Source: Bacillus sp. FJAT-45037 (GTDB lineage: Bacteria; Bacillota; Bacilli; Bacillales; Bacillaceae_D). Taken from it: DNA of 64,000 nucleotides. The position numbers were made by a program, and so were the translations under genes. Under the pieces are notes generated by a model. The model was not told the origin of the DNA. It did no database searches and worked only from the letters and a program-made list of their open reading frames with translations. The first letter of the stretch is position 1, and every line of letters starts with the position of its first letter. Of this stretch, positions 19,979-29,479 are shown in pieces. The DNA lies in the NCBI RefSeq assembly GCF_002797325.1, contig NZ_KZ454938.1, positions 43,322-107,321 on the forward strand, written 5' to 3'.

Positions 19979-20185
19979 ATGGAGCGATATTTGTGTATTG
20001 AATTTGGAATAATAAAAGAGGATATACTCATTTCCCCTATTTCTAATAAGAAAGTGACCATTGAAGAGTTAATAAATAAGCTAGAAGATCAAGGTATCGT
20101 TGAACAAGTTATGCGTACGATTGGAACAATAAAATTCTTAGGGAGAAAGGGAGTCATCACCTATCTAACAAAATTAGTCGACTAG
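19979..20185 (+). CDS. Small hypothetical protein, 68 aa
   Basis: Family not recognised. GGAAGGGGG lies 8 nt before the ATG, a strong Shine-Dalgarno site. The sequence is amphipathic with mixed charge (EELINKLEDQGIVEQVM) and a basic C-terminal helix (KFLGRKGVITYLTKL); there is no membrane segment or Cys motif. It could be a small regulatory or DNA-binding protein, but nothing specific supports this. Confidence 0.5.
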   Translation: MERYLCIEFGIIKEDILISPISNKKVTIEELINKLEDQGIVEQVMRTIGTIKFLGRKGVITYLTKLVD

Positions 20186-20338
20186 ATCAATGATGGTACG
20201 TATTGTGATTTTTTTCTTAAGACAATTATGGTTCAAGTGCATCATCATTCAACATTCATTTTTTACATTGTAGTAAATGAATGGAAATGATGGATTAGGG
20301 CAATATAAGACCACATCAATAGGATAGGTGGTCACATT

Positions 20339-21436
20339 ATGCCGTCAATCATATCAATTAGTTCGTATGCACCGCCCCATACATTAACACAGGATACGAC
20401 AACAGAATTTGCACGTGAGTTATTTAGTGAAAGTTATCAAGATATCGAAAGACTCCTCAACGTATTTGCTAATGGTCAAATTAATGAAAGACAGTTGGCT
20501 GTACCGATTGAGTGGTTTAAAGAAGAGCATTCGTTGCAAGAAAAGAATGATCTATACATTGAACTTGCGACAAAATACGGAGCAGAAGGCATTATGAAAT
20601 GTGTAACCAATCGTTTGTTTCTACAAGAAGATGTTCAATTAGAGGAAATTGATGCTATTATTTTAGTGTCTAGTTCAGGGATGTCAACACCTAGTATTGA
20701 TGCACGCATTATGAATGTGCTTCCTTTTTCTCCTCATACAAAAAGAATTCCACTTTGGGGACTTGGTTGTGCCGGGGGAGCAGCGGGGATAAGTCGTGCT
20801 TTTGAATATTGTAAGGCGTATCCAGAATCAAATGTACTTGTTGTTTGTATTGAGTTATGTAGCCTCACGTTTCAGCGCAATGATCGTTCTAAGAGTAATC
20901 TAGTAGGCACTTCTCTTTTTGCAGATGGTATTGCATGTGCCCTTGTTTCAGGGGACGAATCTATGATGATAAACAATATAGCGAAATCTGTCCGTCCGGT
21001 TATTAAGTCTACATTGAGTACGCTAATGCCACATTCAGAGGAAGTCATGGGATGGGATGTGAAAGATACTGGTCTTCATGTTGTGTTTTCAAGGGATATT
21101 CCTTTAATCATAAAAAAATGGTTGAAACCGAATGTAGAAGATTTCCTTATGAAAAATGGAATTGAATCAGGTCAGATTGATGCCTTTGTTGCCCATCCAG
21201 GTGGGAAAAAGGTGTTAGAAGCTTACGAGGAAACGTTATCGATGCCAGAATCAATGACGGAGATCTCAAGAGAGGTGTTACAAAAACATGGGAATATGTC
21301 TTCACCCACTGTGCTTTATGTTCTTGAAAAATTTATGCAAGTAGAAAGAGAACCAGGGGCTTATGGATTAATGGCTGCACTCGGACCTGGTTTTTGTTCA
21401 GAGCTTGTATTGATTCAGTGGGAGGGCGTTCATTAA
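20339..21436 (+). CDS. bpsA: Type III polyketide synthase (alkylpyrone synthase, BpsA/BcsA family)
   Basis: A 365-aa chalcone/stilbene-synthase-fold enzyme. In B. subtilis the homologue condenses fatty acyl-CoA with malonyl-CoA to long-chain alkylpyrones and alkylresorcinols in the cytoplasm. The catalytic triad is visible: Cys144 in GCAGGA, His286 in AHPGG and Asn319 in HGNMSSPT, followed by the C-terminal GPGFCSE motif. The length is normal. The stop overlaps the start of bpsB (TAATG), the same pair order as B. subtilis bcsA-ypbQ. The product chain length cannot be read from the sequence. Confidence 0.9.
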   Translation: MPSIISISSYAPPHTLTQDTTTEFARELFSESYQDIERLLNVFANGQINERQLAVPIEWFKEEHSLQEKNDLYIELATKYGAEGIMKCVTNRLFLQEDVQLEEIDAIILVSSSGMSTPSIDARIMNVLPFSPHTKRIPLWGLGCAGGAAGISRAFEYCKAYPESNVLVVCIELCSLTFQRNDRSKSNLVGTSLFADGIACALVSGDESMMINNIAKSVRPVIKSTLSTLMPHSEEVMGWDVKDTGLHVVFSRDIPLIIKKWLKPNVEDFLMKNGIESGQIDAFVAHPGGKKVLEAYEETLSMPESMTEISREVLQKHGNMSSPTVLYVLEKFMQVEREPGAYGLMAALGPGFCSELVLIQWEGVH

Positions 21437-21996
21437 TGGGCTATATCTATATATTTATTAGCTTTGTAGTCATCCAACGAATCGTGGAGGTCATTATTGC
21501 AAATCAGAACGCATCATGGATCAAAAAGCAAGGAGGTTACGAGGTAGGAAGAGATCATTATAAATACATTGTTTCCTTACATGCTTTCTTTTTTATTGCT
21601 CTTTTGCTTGAGATATCTGTATTCAAAGCAAGCGTTCCTAGTTGGTCACTGATTCCGTTAATCCTTTTCCTTGTGGCTCAAATCGGCCGTGTGTGGGCAC
21701 TCTCTTCATTAGGCCGTTTTTGGAATACAAGAATTATGGTTTTGCCTGGAGCAAAAGTAGTTGCAAAGGGACCATACCGATTTATGCGTCACCCGAATTA
21801 TGTTATTGTGGCGTTGGAGCTTATTGCATTGCCTTTTATTTTTCAAGCGTATTGGACGGCTCTTATTTTTTCGGTCTTAAATGTCATCATACTTAGAGTG
21901 AGAATCAAGGAAGAGGAAAGAGCATTAAAAGAAGCGACGAACTATGAAGATGTTTTTAAAGATCGTGCTCGTTCTGTTCCGAGTTATGACGAGTAA
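21436..21996 (+). CDS. bpsB: Isoprenylcysteine carboxyl methyltransferase-family alkylpyrone methyltransferase
   Basis: A 186-aa multi-pass membrane protein of the ICMT/PEMT-like family (YpbQ). BpsB in B. subtilis O-methylates the alkylpyrones made by BpsA. The start at 21436 overlaps the bpsA stop by one base and follows GGGAGGGCG. The family signature GPYRFMRHPNY (SAM binding) and the final charged motif with RIKEEERAL are present, and about four membrane helices can be seen. A terminator follows directly, so bpsA-bpsB is a two-gene operon. Confidence 0.87.
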   Translation: MGYIYIFISFVVIQRIVEVIIANQNASWIKKQGGYEVGRDHYKYIVSLHAFFFIALLLEISVFKASVPSWSLIPLILFLVAQIGRVWALSSLGRFWNTRIMVLPGAKVVAKGPYRFMRHPNYVIVALELIALPFIFQAYWTALIFSVLNVIILRVRIKEEERALKEATNYEDVFKDRARSVPSYDE

Positions 21997-21998
21997 GA

Positions 21999-22022
21999 GG
22001 CTAGCTTAGCTAGTCTTTTTTT
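21999..22022 (+). terminator. Terminator of bpsAB
   Basis: GGCTAGC-TTA-GCTAGTC stem followed by a run of seven T, directly after the bpsB stop. Confidence 0.85.
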
Positions 22023-22088
22023 CTTTGAGTAAAAAATAAATGATATAATGGCGTAAAGACTAAACAGATAAGATAGAGGTGAAAATCC

Positions 22089-22298
22089 ATGAGTAAGAAG
22101 AAGAAAATGAAGTTTGAAGTCGGTGAAAATGAAACCATTAACGACTGTCTAGATCGTATGACAAAAGAGGGCTATCAAGCTGTGAGAAGAATGGAAGAGC
22201 CAGTGTTTGAAGAGAAGAAAGTTGGGAGAACAGTGGAATACATACCGGTAAGACAAAAAATCATCTTTGAAGGCAAACTGCTAGAAAGCGAACAATAA
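22089..22298 (+). CDS. yebG: YebG-like NETI-motif small protein
   Basis: 69 aa, highly charged, with the N-E-T-I motif at residues 14-17 that names the family. The function is unknown. In B. subtilis yebG sits directly before purE, as here, so position supports the call. AGAGGTG precedes the ATG. The stop overlaps the first PurR box of the purine operon. Confidence 0.85.
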   Translation: MSKKKKMKFEVGENETINDCLDRMTKEGYQAVRRMEEPVFEEKKVGRTVEYIPVRQKIIFEGKLLESEQ

Positions 22299-22328
22299 TA
22301 GTCTGACATTTTGGTAATGTTCGACTTT
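22284..22328 (+). promoter_or_regulatory. Paired PurR boxes upstream of purE
   Basis: Two inverted boxes: AAAGCGAACAAT (core 22289-22293) and, on the other strand, a CGAACATTACC core (read here as GGTAATGTTCG, 22313-22323). They match the B. subtilis PurBox core CGAAC with A/T flanks, in opposite orientation and about 16 nt apart, the arrangement known for PurR control. Confidence 0.8.
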
Positions 22329-22331
22329 TTA

Positions 22332-22360
22332 TTGACATACTCCCCGTTGCCTTGTAAGAT
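22332..22360 (+). promoter_or_regulatory. Sigma-A promoter of the purine operon
   Basis: TTGACA (22332-22337), 17 bp, TAAGAT (22355-22360). It lies just downstream of the PurR boxes, with transcription expected to start near 22367, shortly before the riboswitch. Confidence 0.85.
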
Positions 22361-22390
22361 GAAGTTAAATAAACGGAAAACAGAATAATG

Positions 22391-22459
22391 CCTCATATAA
22401 TCACGGGAATATGGCCCGAAAGTTTCTACCCGACAACCGTAAATTGTTGGACTATGAGG
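22391..22459 (+). ncRNA. Guanine/hypoxanthine riboswitch (purine aptamer)
   Basis: P1 pairs CCTCATA with TATGAGG. The core has TATAATC, a P2 hairpin, AGTTTCTACC and a P3 with a TTGGACTATGAGG 3' side. The base in the specificity position (GGACTAT) is C, which marks guanine rather than adenine recognition. It lies between the promoter and purE, as in B. subtilis. Confidence 0.94.
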
Positions 22460-22567
22460 GAAAGTACACTTCTAGATAATCCTACTAGAAGTGTCATGAA
22501 AGCGCGGAATTAGCTTCCTTTCTCTCAATCTCGAGTAGACAAAGATAGCTAATTCTGCGCTTTTTTT
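22455..22567 (+). terminator. Riboswitch expression platform: antiterminator and terminator
   Basis: The terminator stem AAAGCGCGGAATTAGCT pairs with AGCTAATTCTGCGCTTT and ends in T7. The 3' strand of P1 plus four bases (TGAGGGAAAG, 22455-22464) can pair with CTTTCTCTCA (22518-22527) in the terminator loop: ten pairs, one G-U. A further hairpin (CACTTCTAG/CTAGAAGTG, ~22467-22494) lies between. Ligand binding would free the terminator. Confidence 0.88.
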
Positions 22568-22601
22568 GTGGAAGAATAACCATGGTAAAGGGGAGAGCAT
22601 G

Positions 22602-23087
22602 ATGAAGCCAGTAGTCGGAGTAATTATGGGAAGTACATCAGATTGGGACACAATGAAGCATGCTTGTGATGTGTTAGAGAAGCTAGAGATTGGTTATGAA
22701 AAAAAAGTCGTCTCTGCTCATCGAACACCTGATTTAATGTTTGACTATGCGGACACTGCAATTGAACGAGGTTTACAAGTGATTATTGCAGGGGCAGGAG
22801 GAGCGGCTCACTTACCAGGAATGGTTGCCGCCAAAACCGTCTTACCGGTCATCGGTGTTCCTGTCCAGTCAAAAGCGCTCCAAGGACTTGATTCTCTACT
22901 CTCCATCGTTCAAATGCCAGGAGGTGTTCCTGTTGCGACCGTTGCAATCGGGACGCCTGGGGCGAAAAATGCTGGCCTCCTTGCAGCCCAAATGATTGGA
23001 GCAACTAATCATGCGGTACAAAATAAGTTAATAAAACTACGTGAGGAAACAAAACAAGCGGTGTTAGAAAGCAGTGACATTCTATGA
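22602..23087 (+). CDS. purE: N5-carboxyaminoimidazole ribonucleotide mutase
   Basis: 161 aa. PurE moves the carboxylate of N5-CAIR to give CAIR in step 6 of purine synthesis, working with PurK. The N-terminal [13 protein letters not shown] nucleotide-binding motif, the SAHRTPD loop with its His and [11 protein letters not shown] are present. Of two adjacent ATGs I chose 22602 because AAAGGGGAG then has better spacing and the protein matches the usual ~162 aa. It is the first gene of the operon after the riboswitch terminator and overlaps purK by 4 bp (ATGA). Confidence 0.96.
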   Translation: MKPVVGVIMGSTSDWDTMKHACDVLEKLEIGYEKKVVSAHRTPDLMFDYADTAIERGLQVIIAGAGGAAHLPGMVAAKTVLPVIGVPVQSKALQGLDSLLSIVQMPGGVPVATVAIGTPGAKNAGLLAAQMIGATNHAVQNKLIKLREETKQAVLESSDIL

Positions 23088-24211
23088 AACAAGTGATTAA
23101 TCCGGGTTCAACTATAGGAATCATTGGTGGCGGACAGCTTGGTAGAATGTTAGCAATTGCTGCGAGGCAAATGGGGTACAAGATTGTTGTCTTAGAGCCC
23201 TCAGAAAATTCTCCATGTCAAGGAGTAGCTGATGAGATGATCACCGCGAGTTATGATGATCAACTTGCAGCAAAGAAGCTTGCTCAACTAGCTGATGTGA
23301 TCACTTATGAGTTTGAAAATATTGATAAGAATACGGCTCAATTGCTGACAGAAATAGCGTACTTTCCACAAGGTTATGAGCTTCTTGGTATCACACAACA
23401 CAGATTGCGTGAAAAAGAAGCGATTACAGCAATCGGAGTCGAAGTCGCGCCATATAAAGCGATTGCCTCCATTAACGACTGTCAAGATGCTGCAAGAGAG
23501 ATTGGCTTTCCAGCTGTACTAAAAACATGCCAAGGTGGTTATGACGGGAAAGGGCAAGCGGTTGTTCACAATGAAACGGATCTACTTCAAGCAACACGGC
23601 AATTGTTAGGAGAAACAGAGCTTGTTCTTGAAGGGTGGGTCCCATTTTCATGCGAGCTTTCCGTCATTGTCACACGCTCAACAAAAGGCGAAACAAAGAC
23701 ATTCCCTGCAGCGGAAAATGTTCACGTGAATAATATTCTTCATCAATCGATTGTCCCAGCAAGAGTATCTGATGCTGTGCTAGAGCAAGCCGAGAAGATC
23801 GCCCTTAAGTTAGCGGACGAATTGGGGTTAGTTGGCATTCTAGCGATTGAGATGTTTGTGACAGAAGATGGGAAGGTTTTAGTTAATGAACTTGCTCCCC
23901 GTCCACATAATTCCGGGCATTACACGATTGAAGGATGTGAGACATCACAATTTGAGCAACAGATTCGAGCGATTTGTGGCTGGCCACTAGGCTCAACCAA
24001 CTTCCACCAAGCAACTGTTATGGAAAACATACTTGGGCAACATATAGAAGATGTGTTGCACTCTGTAGAAAAGTTAGGGGAAGTGAAACTCCATCTATAC
24101 GGCAAGAAAGAAGCTAAACAGAACAGAAAAATGGGGCATCTAACAGCAACCGGTGTAACGGTAGACGTCGCACTCGAAAAGCTTCAGCGAATACCTGAGC
24201 GAATGTGCTAG
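23084..24211 (+). CDS. purK: N5-carboxyaminoimidazole ribonucleotide synthase
   Basis: A 375-aa ATP-grasp enzyme that converts AIR, ATP and bicarbonate to N5-[15 protein letters not shown] at the N-terminus is the family signature. ATP-grasp lysines lie in [16 protein letters not shown], and the metal-binding part includes [14 protein letters not shown]. The length is close to B. subtilis PurK. It is translationally coupled to purE. Confidence 0.96.
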   Translation: MKQVINPGSTIGIIGGGQLGRMLAIAARQMGYKIVVLEPSENSPCQGVADEMITASYDDQLAAKKLAQLADVITYEFENIDKNTAQLLTEIAYFPQGYELLGITQHRLREKEAITAIGVEVAPYKAIASINDCQDAAREIGFPAVLKTCQGGYDGKGQAVVHNETDLLQATRQLLGETELVLEGWVPFSCELSVIVTRSTKGETKTFPAAENVHVNNILHQSIVPARVSDAVLEQAEKIALKLADELGLVGILAIEMFVTEDGKVLVNELAPRPHNSGHYTIEGCETSQFEQQIRAICGWPLGSTNFHQATVMENILGQHIEDVLHSVEKLGEVKLHLYGKKEAKQNRKMGHLTATGVTVDVALEKLQRIPERMC

Positions 24212-24253
24212 AATGAGTAAGGTAATTTTACTTTAGTAGTGGAGGATGGTTCG

Positions 24254-25555
24254 ATGATTGAACGTTATACACGCCCAGAAATGGGTGCCATTTGGACAGA
24301 GGAAAATCGTTATCAAGCATGGTTAGAAGTCGAGATTGTGGCTTGTGAAGCTTGGGCTGAACTTGGGGACATTCCGAAAGAAGATGTCGTGAAAATCCGT
24401 GAAAACGCGGGCTTTGATGTGGATCGTATTCACGAGATTGAAGCACAAACAAGACATGATGTTGTAGCTTTTACTCGTGCGGTTTCTGAGACACTTGGCG
24501 AAGAGCGAAAATGGGTACACTATGGCCTAACGTCTACGGATGTTGTTGATACAGCTCTATCTTACTTATTAAAACAAGCTAATGAGATCTTACTCGCTGA
24601 CCTTGAGCGTTTCCTTGGCATTATTAAAGACAAAGCCATTGAACATAAATTCACAGTCATGATGGGACGTACACACGGGGTACATGCTGAGCCAACAACA
24701 TTTGGACTAAAGCTTGCTCTATGGTACGAAGAAATGAAACGTAACATTGAACGCTTTAAGCGTGCAGCAGAGGGAGTTCGTTTCGGAAAACTATCAGGAG
24801 CAGTTGGTACTTACGCAAATATCGACCCACGAGTAGAAGAACTTGTATGTGAGAAATTAGGGCTACAAGCAGCACCAATCTCTACTCAAACATTACAACG
24901 CGACCGTCATGCAGAATACATGGCATCAATTGCTCTAATTGCTACATCAATTGAGAAATTTGCTGTAGAAATTCGCGGCCTACAAAAAAGTGAAACACGT
25001 GAGGTTGAAGAGTTCTTTGCAAAAGGTCAAAAAGGGTCTTCTGCGATGCCGCATAAACGTAATCCAATTGGATCTGAGAATATGACAGGCCTTGCACGTG
25101 TCATTCGCGGACACATGATCACAGCATATGAGAATGTTCCGTTATGGCATGAGCGTGATATTTCGCATTCATCAGCAGAGCGCATCATTCTACCAGATGC
25201 AACCATTGCTTTGAACTATATGTTGAACCGCTTTGGAAACATCGTTAAAAACTTAACGGTCTTCCCTGAAAACATGAAGCGTAACATGACCCGTACGTAT
25301 GGTCTAATCTATTCACAACGTGTGCTATTATCATTGATCGACAAAGGAATGGCACGTGAGGAAGCGTATGACCTCGTACAACCTAAGACAACGGAAGCGT
25401 GGGAAAAAGGTATTCAATTCCGCGAGCTTGTTGAACAAGAGGAAGCGATTACTAAGATTCTTTCCGAAAAAGAAATTGATGATTGCTTCGACTATAATTA
25501 CCACTTGCAGCATGTCGACACAATCTTTACTCGTTTAGGCTTAGAAGCAAACTAA
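24254..25555 (+). CDS. purB: Adenylosuccinate lyase
   Basis: 433 aa. PurB acts twice in purine synthesis, releasing fumarate from SAICAR and from adenylosuccinate. The fumarase/aspartase signature [10 protein letters not shown] holds the catalytic Ser loop, and TRHDVVAF and [14 protein letters not shown] are the other active-site segments. The start at 24254 has GTGGAGGATGG upstream and gives [11 protein letters not shown], the usual N-terminus. A 43-bp gap separates it from purK. A small hairpin without a T run (25565-25585) follows, before purC. Confidence 0.96.
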   Translation: MIERYTRPEMGAIWTEENRYQAWLEVEIVACEAWAELGDIPKEDVVKIRENAGFDVDRIHEIEAQTRHDVVAFTRAVSETLGEERKWVHYGLTSTDVVDTALSYLLKQANEILLADLERFLGIIKDKAIEHKFTVMMGRTHGVHAEPTTFGLKLALWYEEMKRNIERFKRAAEGVRFGKLSGAVGTYANIDPRVEELVCEKLGLQAAPISTQTLQRDRHAEYMASIALIATSIEKFAVEIRGLQKSETREVEEFFAKGQKGSSAMPHKRNPIGSENMTGLARVIRGHMITAYENVPLWHERDISHSSAERIILPDATIALNYMLNRFGNIVKNLTVFPENMKRNMTRTYGLIYSQRVLLSLIDKGMAREEAYDLVQPKTTEAWEKGIQFRELVEQEEAITKILSEKEIDDCFDYNYHLQHVDTIFTRLGLEAN

Positions 25556-25628
25556 TGAATGAATGAGGAGTCAGCAAGGCTCCTCCTTACCATTAAAATT
25601 GCCAATATTCTGATTGTGAGGGTCTGTT

Positions 25629-26351
25629 ATGGAAAAAAAAGAGCAACTTTACGAAGGAAAAGCGAAAAAGATCTACCGTACAGAGGATGATCAGTTATTG
25701 TGGATCTCCTACAAGGATGATGCGACAGCTTTTAACGGAGAAAAGAAAGACCAACTAGAAGGTAAAGCTCGCTTAAACAATGAAATATCAGTACTAATCT
25801 TCTCCTATTTAGCGGAACAAGGGATAAAGAGTCACTTTGTAAAACGGCTATCAGAAACAGAACAACTTGTGAAAAATGTCGAGATCGTCTCTCTTGAAGT
25901 TGTTGTCAGAAACAAAGTCGCAGGAAGTATGGCGAAACGTTTGGGGCTTGAGGAAGGGATGGACTTACCAAGACCAATCGTTGAATTTTATTACAAAGAC
26001 GATGCTTTAGGTGATCCGCTTTTAACAGAAGATCACATCGCCTTGTTACAGACGGCAACTACAGAAGAAATATCACAACTTAAAGAGATGTCGACGGAAG
26101 TAAATAAGCATTTGCAACAATTATTCAAAAGCATTGGTGTAAGGCTCGTTGATTTTAAGTTGGAGTTTGGTCGAACAAGCGATGGTTCATTGCTTCTAGC
26201 AGACGAAATCTCTCCTGATACATGTCGATTGTGGGATATGGAAACGAATGAACGTTTTGATAAAGATTTATTCCGTAAAAATCTAGGAAACTTGCAAGCT
26301 GGTTATCAAGAAATTTTAACTCGATTAGGAGGCCTATCATGTACAAAGTAA
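25629..26351 (+). CDS. purC: SAICAR synthetase
   Basis: 240 aa. Joins aspartate to CAIR with ATP. The N-terminal motif LYEGKAKKIYRT, the EVVVRNKVAGS segment and the signature around DFKLEFG and LADEISPDTCRLWD are present. The last 13 bp overlap the start of purS in another frame, which suggests translational coupling to the FGAM synthase genes. Confidence 0.96.
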   Translation: MEKKEQLYEGKAKKIYRTEDDQLLWISYKDDATAFNGEKKDQLEGKARLNNEISVLIFSYLAEQGIKSHFVKRLSETEQLVKNVEIVSLEVVVRNKVAGSMAKRLGLEEGMDLPRPIVEFYYKDDALGDPLLTEDHIALLQTATTEEISQLKEMSTEVNKHLQQLFKSIGVRLVDFKLEFGRTSDGSLLLADEISPDTCRLWDMETNERFDKDLFRKNLGNLQAGYQEILTRLGGLSCTK

Positions 26352-26590
26352 AGGTGTATGTCACGTTAAGAGAGAGTGTGCTTGACCCACAAGGAGTAGC
26401 AGTGAAAAGCGCGCTACACACAATGAATTATCAAGAAGTAGAAGAGGTTCGTATCGGAAAATATATGGAACTAGTTGTAAAAGAAAGAGAGAATGTTGAA
26501 GGAAGAGTCGAGGAAATGTGTGAGAAGTTACTTGCCAATACCGTGATTGAAGATTATCGCTATGAGATTGAGGAGGTCGTCCCATCATGA
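26339..26590 (+). CDS. purS: FGAM synthase small structural subunit
   Basis: 83 aa. PurS bridges PurL and PurQ in the three-part formylglycinamidine ribonucleotide synthase of Gram-positive bacteria. The [19 protein letters not shown] start is typical and the length is usual. It overlaps both purC and purQ (4 bp), so the three FGAM synthase subunits are tightly coupled. Confidence 0.95.
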   Translation: MYKVKVYVTLRESVLDPQGVAVKSALHTMNYQEVEEVRIGKYMELVVKERENVEGRVEEMCEKLLANTVIEDYRYEIEEVVPS

Positions 26591-27270
26591 AGTTCGCTGT
26601 GATCGTCTTTCCTGGATCAAATTGTGACGCAGATATGTATCATGCGGCAAAAGATGTCCTCGGGGCAGAGGTGGAATACGTCTGGCACAACGCGACATCG
26701 CTTGATTCATTTGATGGGATCTTACTTCCTGGGGGTTTCTCTCACGGGGATTACTTACGCTCTGGGGCAATTGCACGTTTTGCACCGATCATGAAGGCGG
26801 TTATCGAGGCAGCAAATGCTGGAATTCCCATCCTCGGGGTGTGTAATGGATTTCAAATTTTATTAGAAGCAGGCTTATTACCAGGGGCGATGAAACGAAA
26901 TGATCAATTAAAATTCATTTGCCGTCCGACGACATTAATTGTAGAAAACACAGATACGCTGTTTACCGCAAACTATGAACAAGATCAAGAGATTCTCATT
27001 CCTGTTGCACACGGGGAAGGAAACTATGACTGTGATGATCAAACGCTAGAAAGGCTGAAAAACAATAATCAAATTGTATTTAAGTATAGAGGAAATATTA
27101 ATGGCTCACGCGAACAAATTGCTGGGATCATTAATGAAAAAGGAAATGTACTAGGTATGATGCCACATCCTGAGCGTGCCGTTGAGGCTTTGCTTGGAAG
27201 TGACGATGGTCTAGAATTATTTCAATCAATTGTACGAAATTGGAGGGAAACTCATGTCGCTACTACTTGA
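26587..27270 (+). CDS. purQ: FGAM synthase glutaminase subunit
   Basis: A 227-aa class I glutamine amidotransferase that makes ammonia for PurL. The nucleophile Cys lies in GVCNGFQIL, and the His/Glu of the triad in [10 protein letters not shown] near the C-terminus. [12 protein letters not shown] is the oxyanion region. It ends 17 bp into the upstream region of purL, whose ribosome binding site lies inside the purQ end. Confidence 0.96.
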   Translation: MKFAVIVFPGSNCDADMYHAAKDVLGAEVEYVWHNATSLDSFDGILLPGGFSHGDYLRSGAIARFAPIMKAVIEAANAGIPILGVCNGFQILLEAGLLPGAMKRNDQLKFICRPTTLIVENTDTLFTANYEQDQEILIPVAHGEGNYDCDDQTLERLKNNNQIVFKYRGNINGSREQIAGIINEKGNVLGMMPHPERAVEALLGSDDGLELFQSIVRNWRETHVATT

Positions 27271-29479
27271 GCCTACAGCAGAACGTGTAAAAGAAGAGAA
27301 ACTATACTTGGAAATGGGTTTAACTGATGAGGAGTTTTCATTAGCAGAATCTATTTTAGGACGTACACCAAATTATACGGAAACAGGTTTGTTCTCTGTT
27401 ATGTGGTCTGAACACTGTAGCTATAAAAATTCAAAGGTTTTATTACGCAAGTTTCCAACGGAAGGTGAGAAAGTCCTTCAAGGCCCAGGTGAAGGGGCTG
27501 GCATTATTGATATTGGTGATGAACAAGCGGTGGTATTTAAAGTCGAAAGTCATAATCATCCATCTGCGATTGAACCATATCAAGGAGCAGCAACTGGGGT
27601 AGGTGGAATCTTACGTGACGTCTTTTCCATGGGAGCTCGTCCAATTTCGATACTGAACTCATTACGTTTTGGAGAATTAACTTCTCCTCGTGTACGTTAT
27701 TTATTTGAAGAAGTCGTTGCTGGGATTGCTGGGTACGGAAACTGCATCGGTGTACCGACTGTTGGGGGAGAAGTCCAATTCGACCCTTGCTATGAGGGGA
27801 ATCCCCTCGTTAATGCGATGTGCGTTGGCTTAATTGATCATAAAGATATCCAAAAAGGCCAAGCAAAAGGTGTGGGAAATACGGTAATGTATGTCGGAGC
27901 AAGTACAGGACGTGACGGGATTCACGGGGCAACGTTTGCATCTGAAGAGTTGAGCGAGAATTCAGATGAGAAGCGTCCAGCCGTCCAAGTTGGCGACCCA
28001 TTTATGGAGAAACTACTTCTTGAAGCATGCCTTGAACTCATTCAATCTGATGCTCTTGTAGGGATTCAAGATATGGGAGCAGCAGGCTTAACATCGTCGT
28101 CAGCTGAAATGGCAAGCAAAGCCGGCTCTGGGATTGAGATGAATCTCGATCTTGTGCCACAACGTGAAAAAGGGATGACCCCTTATGAGATGATGCTCTC
28201 AGAATCACAAGAGCGTATGTTGATTGTGGTGAAAAAAGGGCAAGAACAAGAAATCAAAGAAATCGTTGACCGTTGGGGATTATTGTCAGCAGAGGTAGGA
28301 ACCGTAACCGACGATAAGCAGCTACGTTTGCTTCACAATGGAGAAGTGGTAGCAGATGTACCAGTAGATGCCCTAGCTGAAGAGGCGCCTGTCTATCATA
28401 AGCCTTCAGCCGTTCCGACGTATTATAAAGAATTTCAGGAACAAAAGCAGTGGGTTCCAACCATTGCAGATACCAAAGATACATTGCTTCAACTTCTCGC
28501 CCAACCAACGATTGCAAGCAAAGAGTGGGTGTATAACCAGTACGATTATATGGTTCAAACAAATACGGTTGTGACACCTGGTTCAGATGCTGCTGTTGTA
28601 CGCATTCGCGGAACACGAAAAGCACTGGCGATGACCACAGATTGTAATTCACGATATCTCTATCTAGATCCAGAAGTAGGTGGGCAGATTGCAGTCGCTG
28701 AAGCTGCACGTAATATTGTTTGCTCAGGTGCAACGCCGCTTGGATTAACAGATGGGTTGAACTATGGCAGTCCAGATAAACCAGAAATCTTCTGGCAACT
28801 TGAGAAATCAACCGATGGAATGAGTGAAGCATGTCGTGTATTAGAGACACCGGTCATTGGCGGTAATGTCTCTCTTTACAACGAAACAAATGGTGTCGCG
28901 GTGTACCCAACACCAGTCATAGGCATGGTTGGCTTGATTGAAGATCTTGATCATATTACGACACAGACATTTAAACAAGCTGGTGACTTGATCTACATGA
29001 TCGGTCAAACGAAACCTGAATTTGGCGGTAGTGAGCTTCAGAAGATGATGAACGGTTCCATTTCAGGAAAAGCACCGACACTCGATTTATCTGTAGAGAA
29101 GAAGCATCAATCTATGCTTCTTGCAGCAATCAAAGCTGGTTTCATTCAATCTGCCCATGATGTCGCTGAAGGGGGAGTAGCTGTTGCTTTAGCAGAAAGC
29201 ATCATCAACACCGAGCTTGGCGCAACAGTAAAGTTAGACAGTGAGTCTAGCGCAGAGTGGTTTGCAGAATCCCAATCACGATTTATTGTTTCGGTAAAGC
29301 CTGAAGACCAAGCTCAATTTGAACAAATGGTTGAGGCAACATTGCTTGGCGAAGTAACAGGGCAGGACACACTGATTGTATCCACAATTGACGGTCAAGT
29401 AGAGATGCACGCGAGACGAGATGAGATGACAAAGGCTTGGAAGGGAGCCATCCCATGTTTGCTGAAATCAAAGGCTTAA
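27254..29479 (+). CDS. purL: FGAM synthase large subunit
   Basis: 741 aa, the small type of PurL that needs PurS and PurQ. It forms FGAM from FGAR, ATP and ammonia. [11 protein letters not shown] with the active-site His, the Mg/ATP part [20 protein letters not shown], and the second half with [10 protein letters not shown] and SAHDVAEGG are clear. I chose 27254 ([10 protein letters not shown]) for its GGAGG and family fit. It overlaps purQ by 17 bp and purF by 25 bp. Confidence 0.96.
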   Translation: MSLLLEPTAERVKEEKLYLEMGLTDEEFSLAESILGRTPNYTETGLFSVMWSEHCSYKNSKVLLRKFPTEGEKVLQGPGEGAGIIDIGDEQAVVFKVESHNHPSAIEPYQGAATGVGGILRDVFSMGARPISILNSLRFGELTSPRVRYLFEEVVAGIAGYGNCIGVPTVGGEVQFDPCYEGNPLVNAMCVGLIDHKDIQKGQAKGVGNTVMYVGASTGRDGIHGATFASEELSENSDEKRPAVQVGDPFMEKLLLEACLELIQSDALVGIQDMGAAGLTSSSAEMASKAGSGIEMNLDLVPQREKGMTPYEMMLSESQERMLIVVKKGQEQEIKEIVDRWGLLSAEVGTVTDDKQLRLLHNGEVVADVPVDALAEEAPVYHKPSAVPTYYKEFQEQKQWVPTIADTKDTLLQLLAQPTIASKEWVYNQYDYMVQTNTVVTPGSDAAVVRIRGTRKALAMTTDCNSRYLYLDPEVGGQIAVAEAARNIVCSGATPLGLTDGLNYGSPDKPEIFWQLEKSTDGMSEACRVLETPVIGGNVSLYNETNGVAVYPTPVIGMVGLIEDLDHITTQTFKQAGDLIYMIGQTKPEFGGSELQKMMNGSISGKAPTLDLSVEKKHQSMLLAAIKAGFIQSAHDVAEGGVAVALAESIINTELGATVKLDSESSAEWFAESQSRFIVSVKPEDQAQFEQMVEATLLGEVTGQDTLIVSTIDGQVEMHARRDEMTKAWKGAIPCLLKSKA

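Noticed and set aside
28254-28850. 198-codon minus-strand frame inside purL
   Set aside because: It is antisense to strongly conserved purL sequence and lacks a start site and any family likeness.
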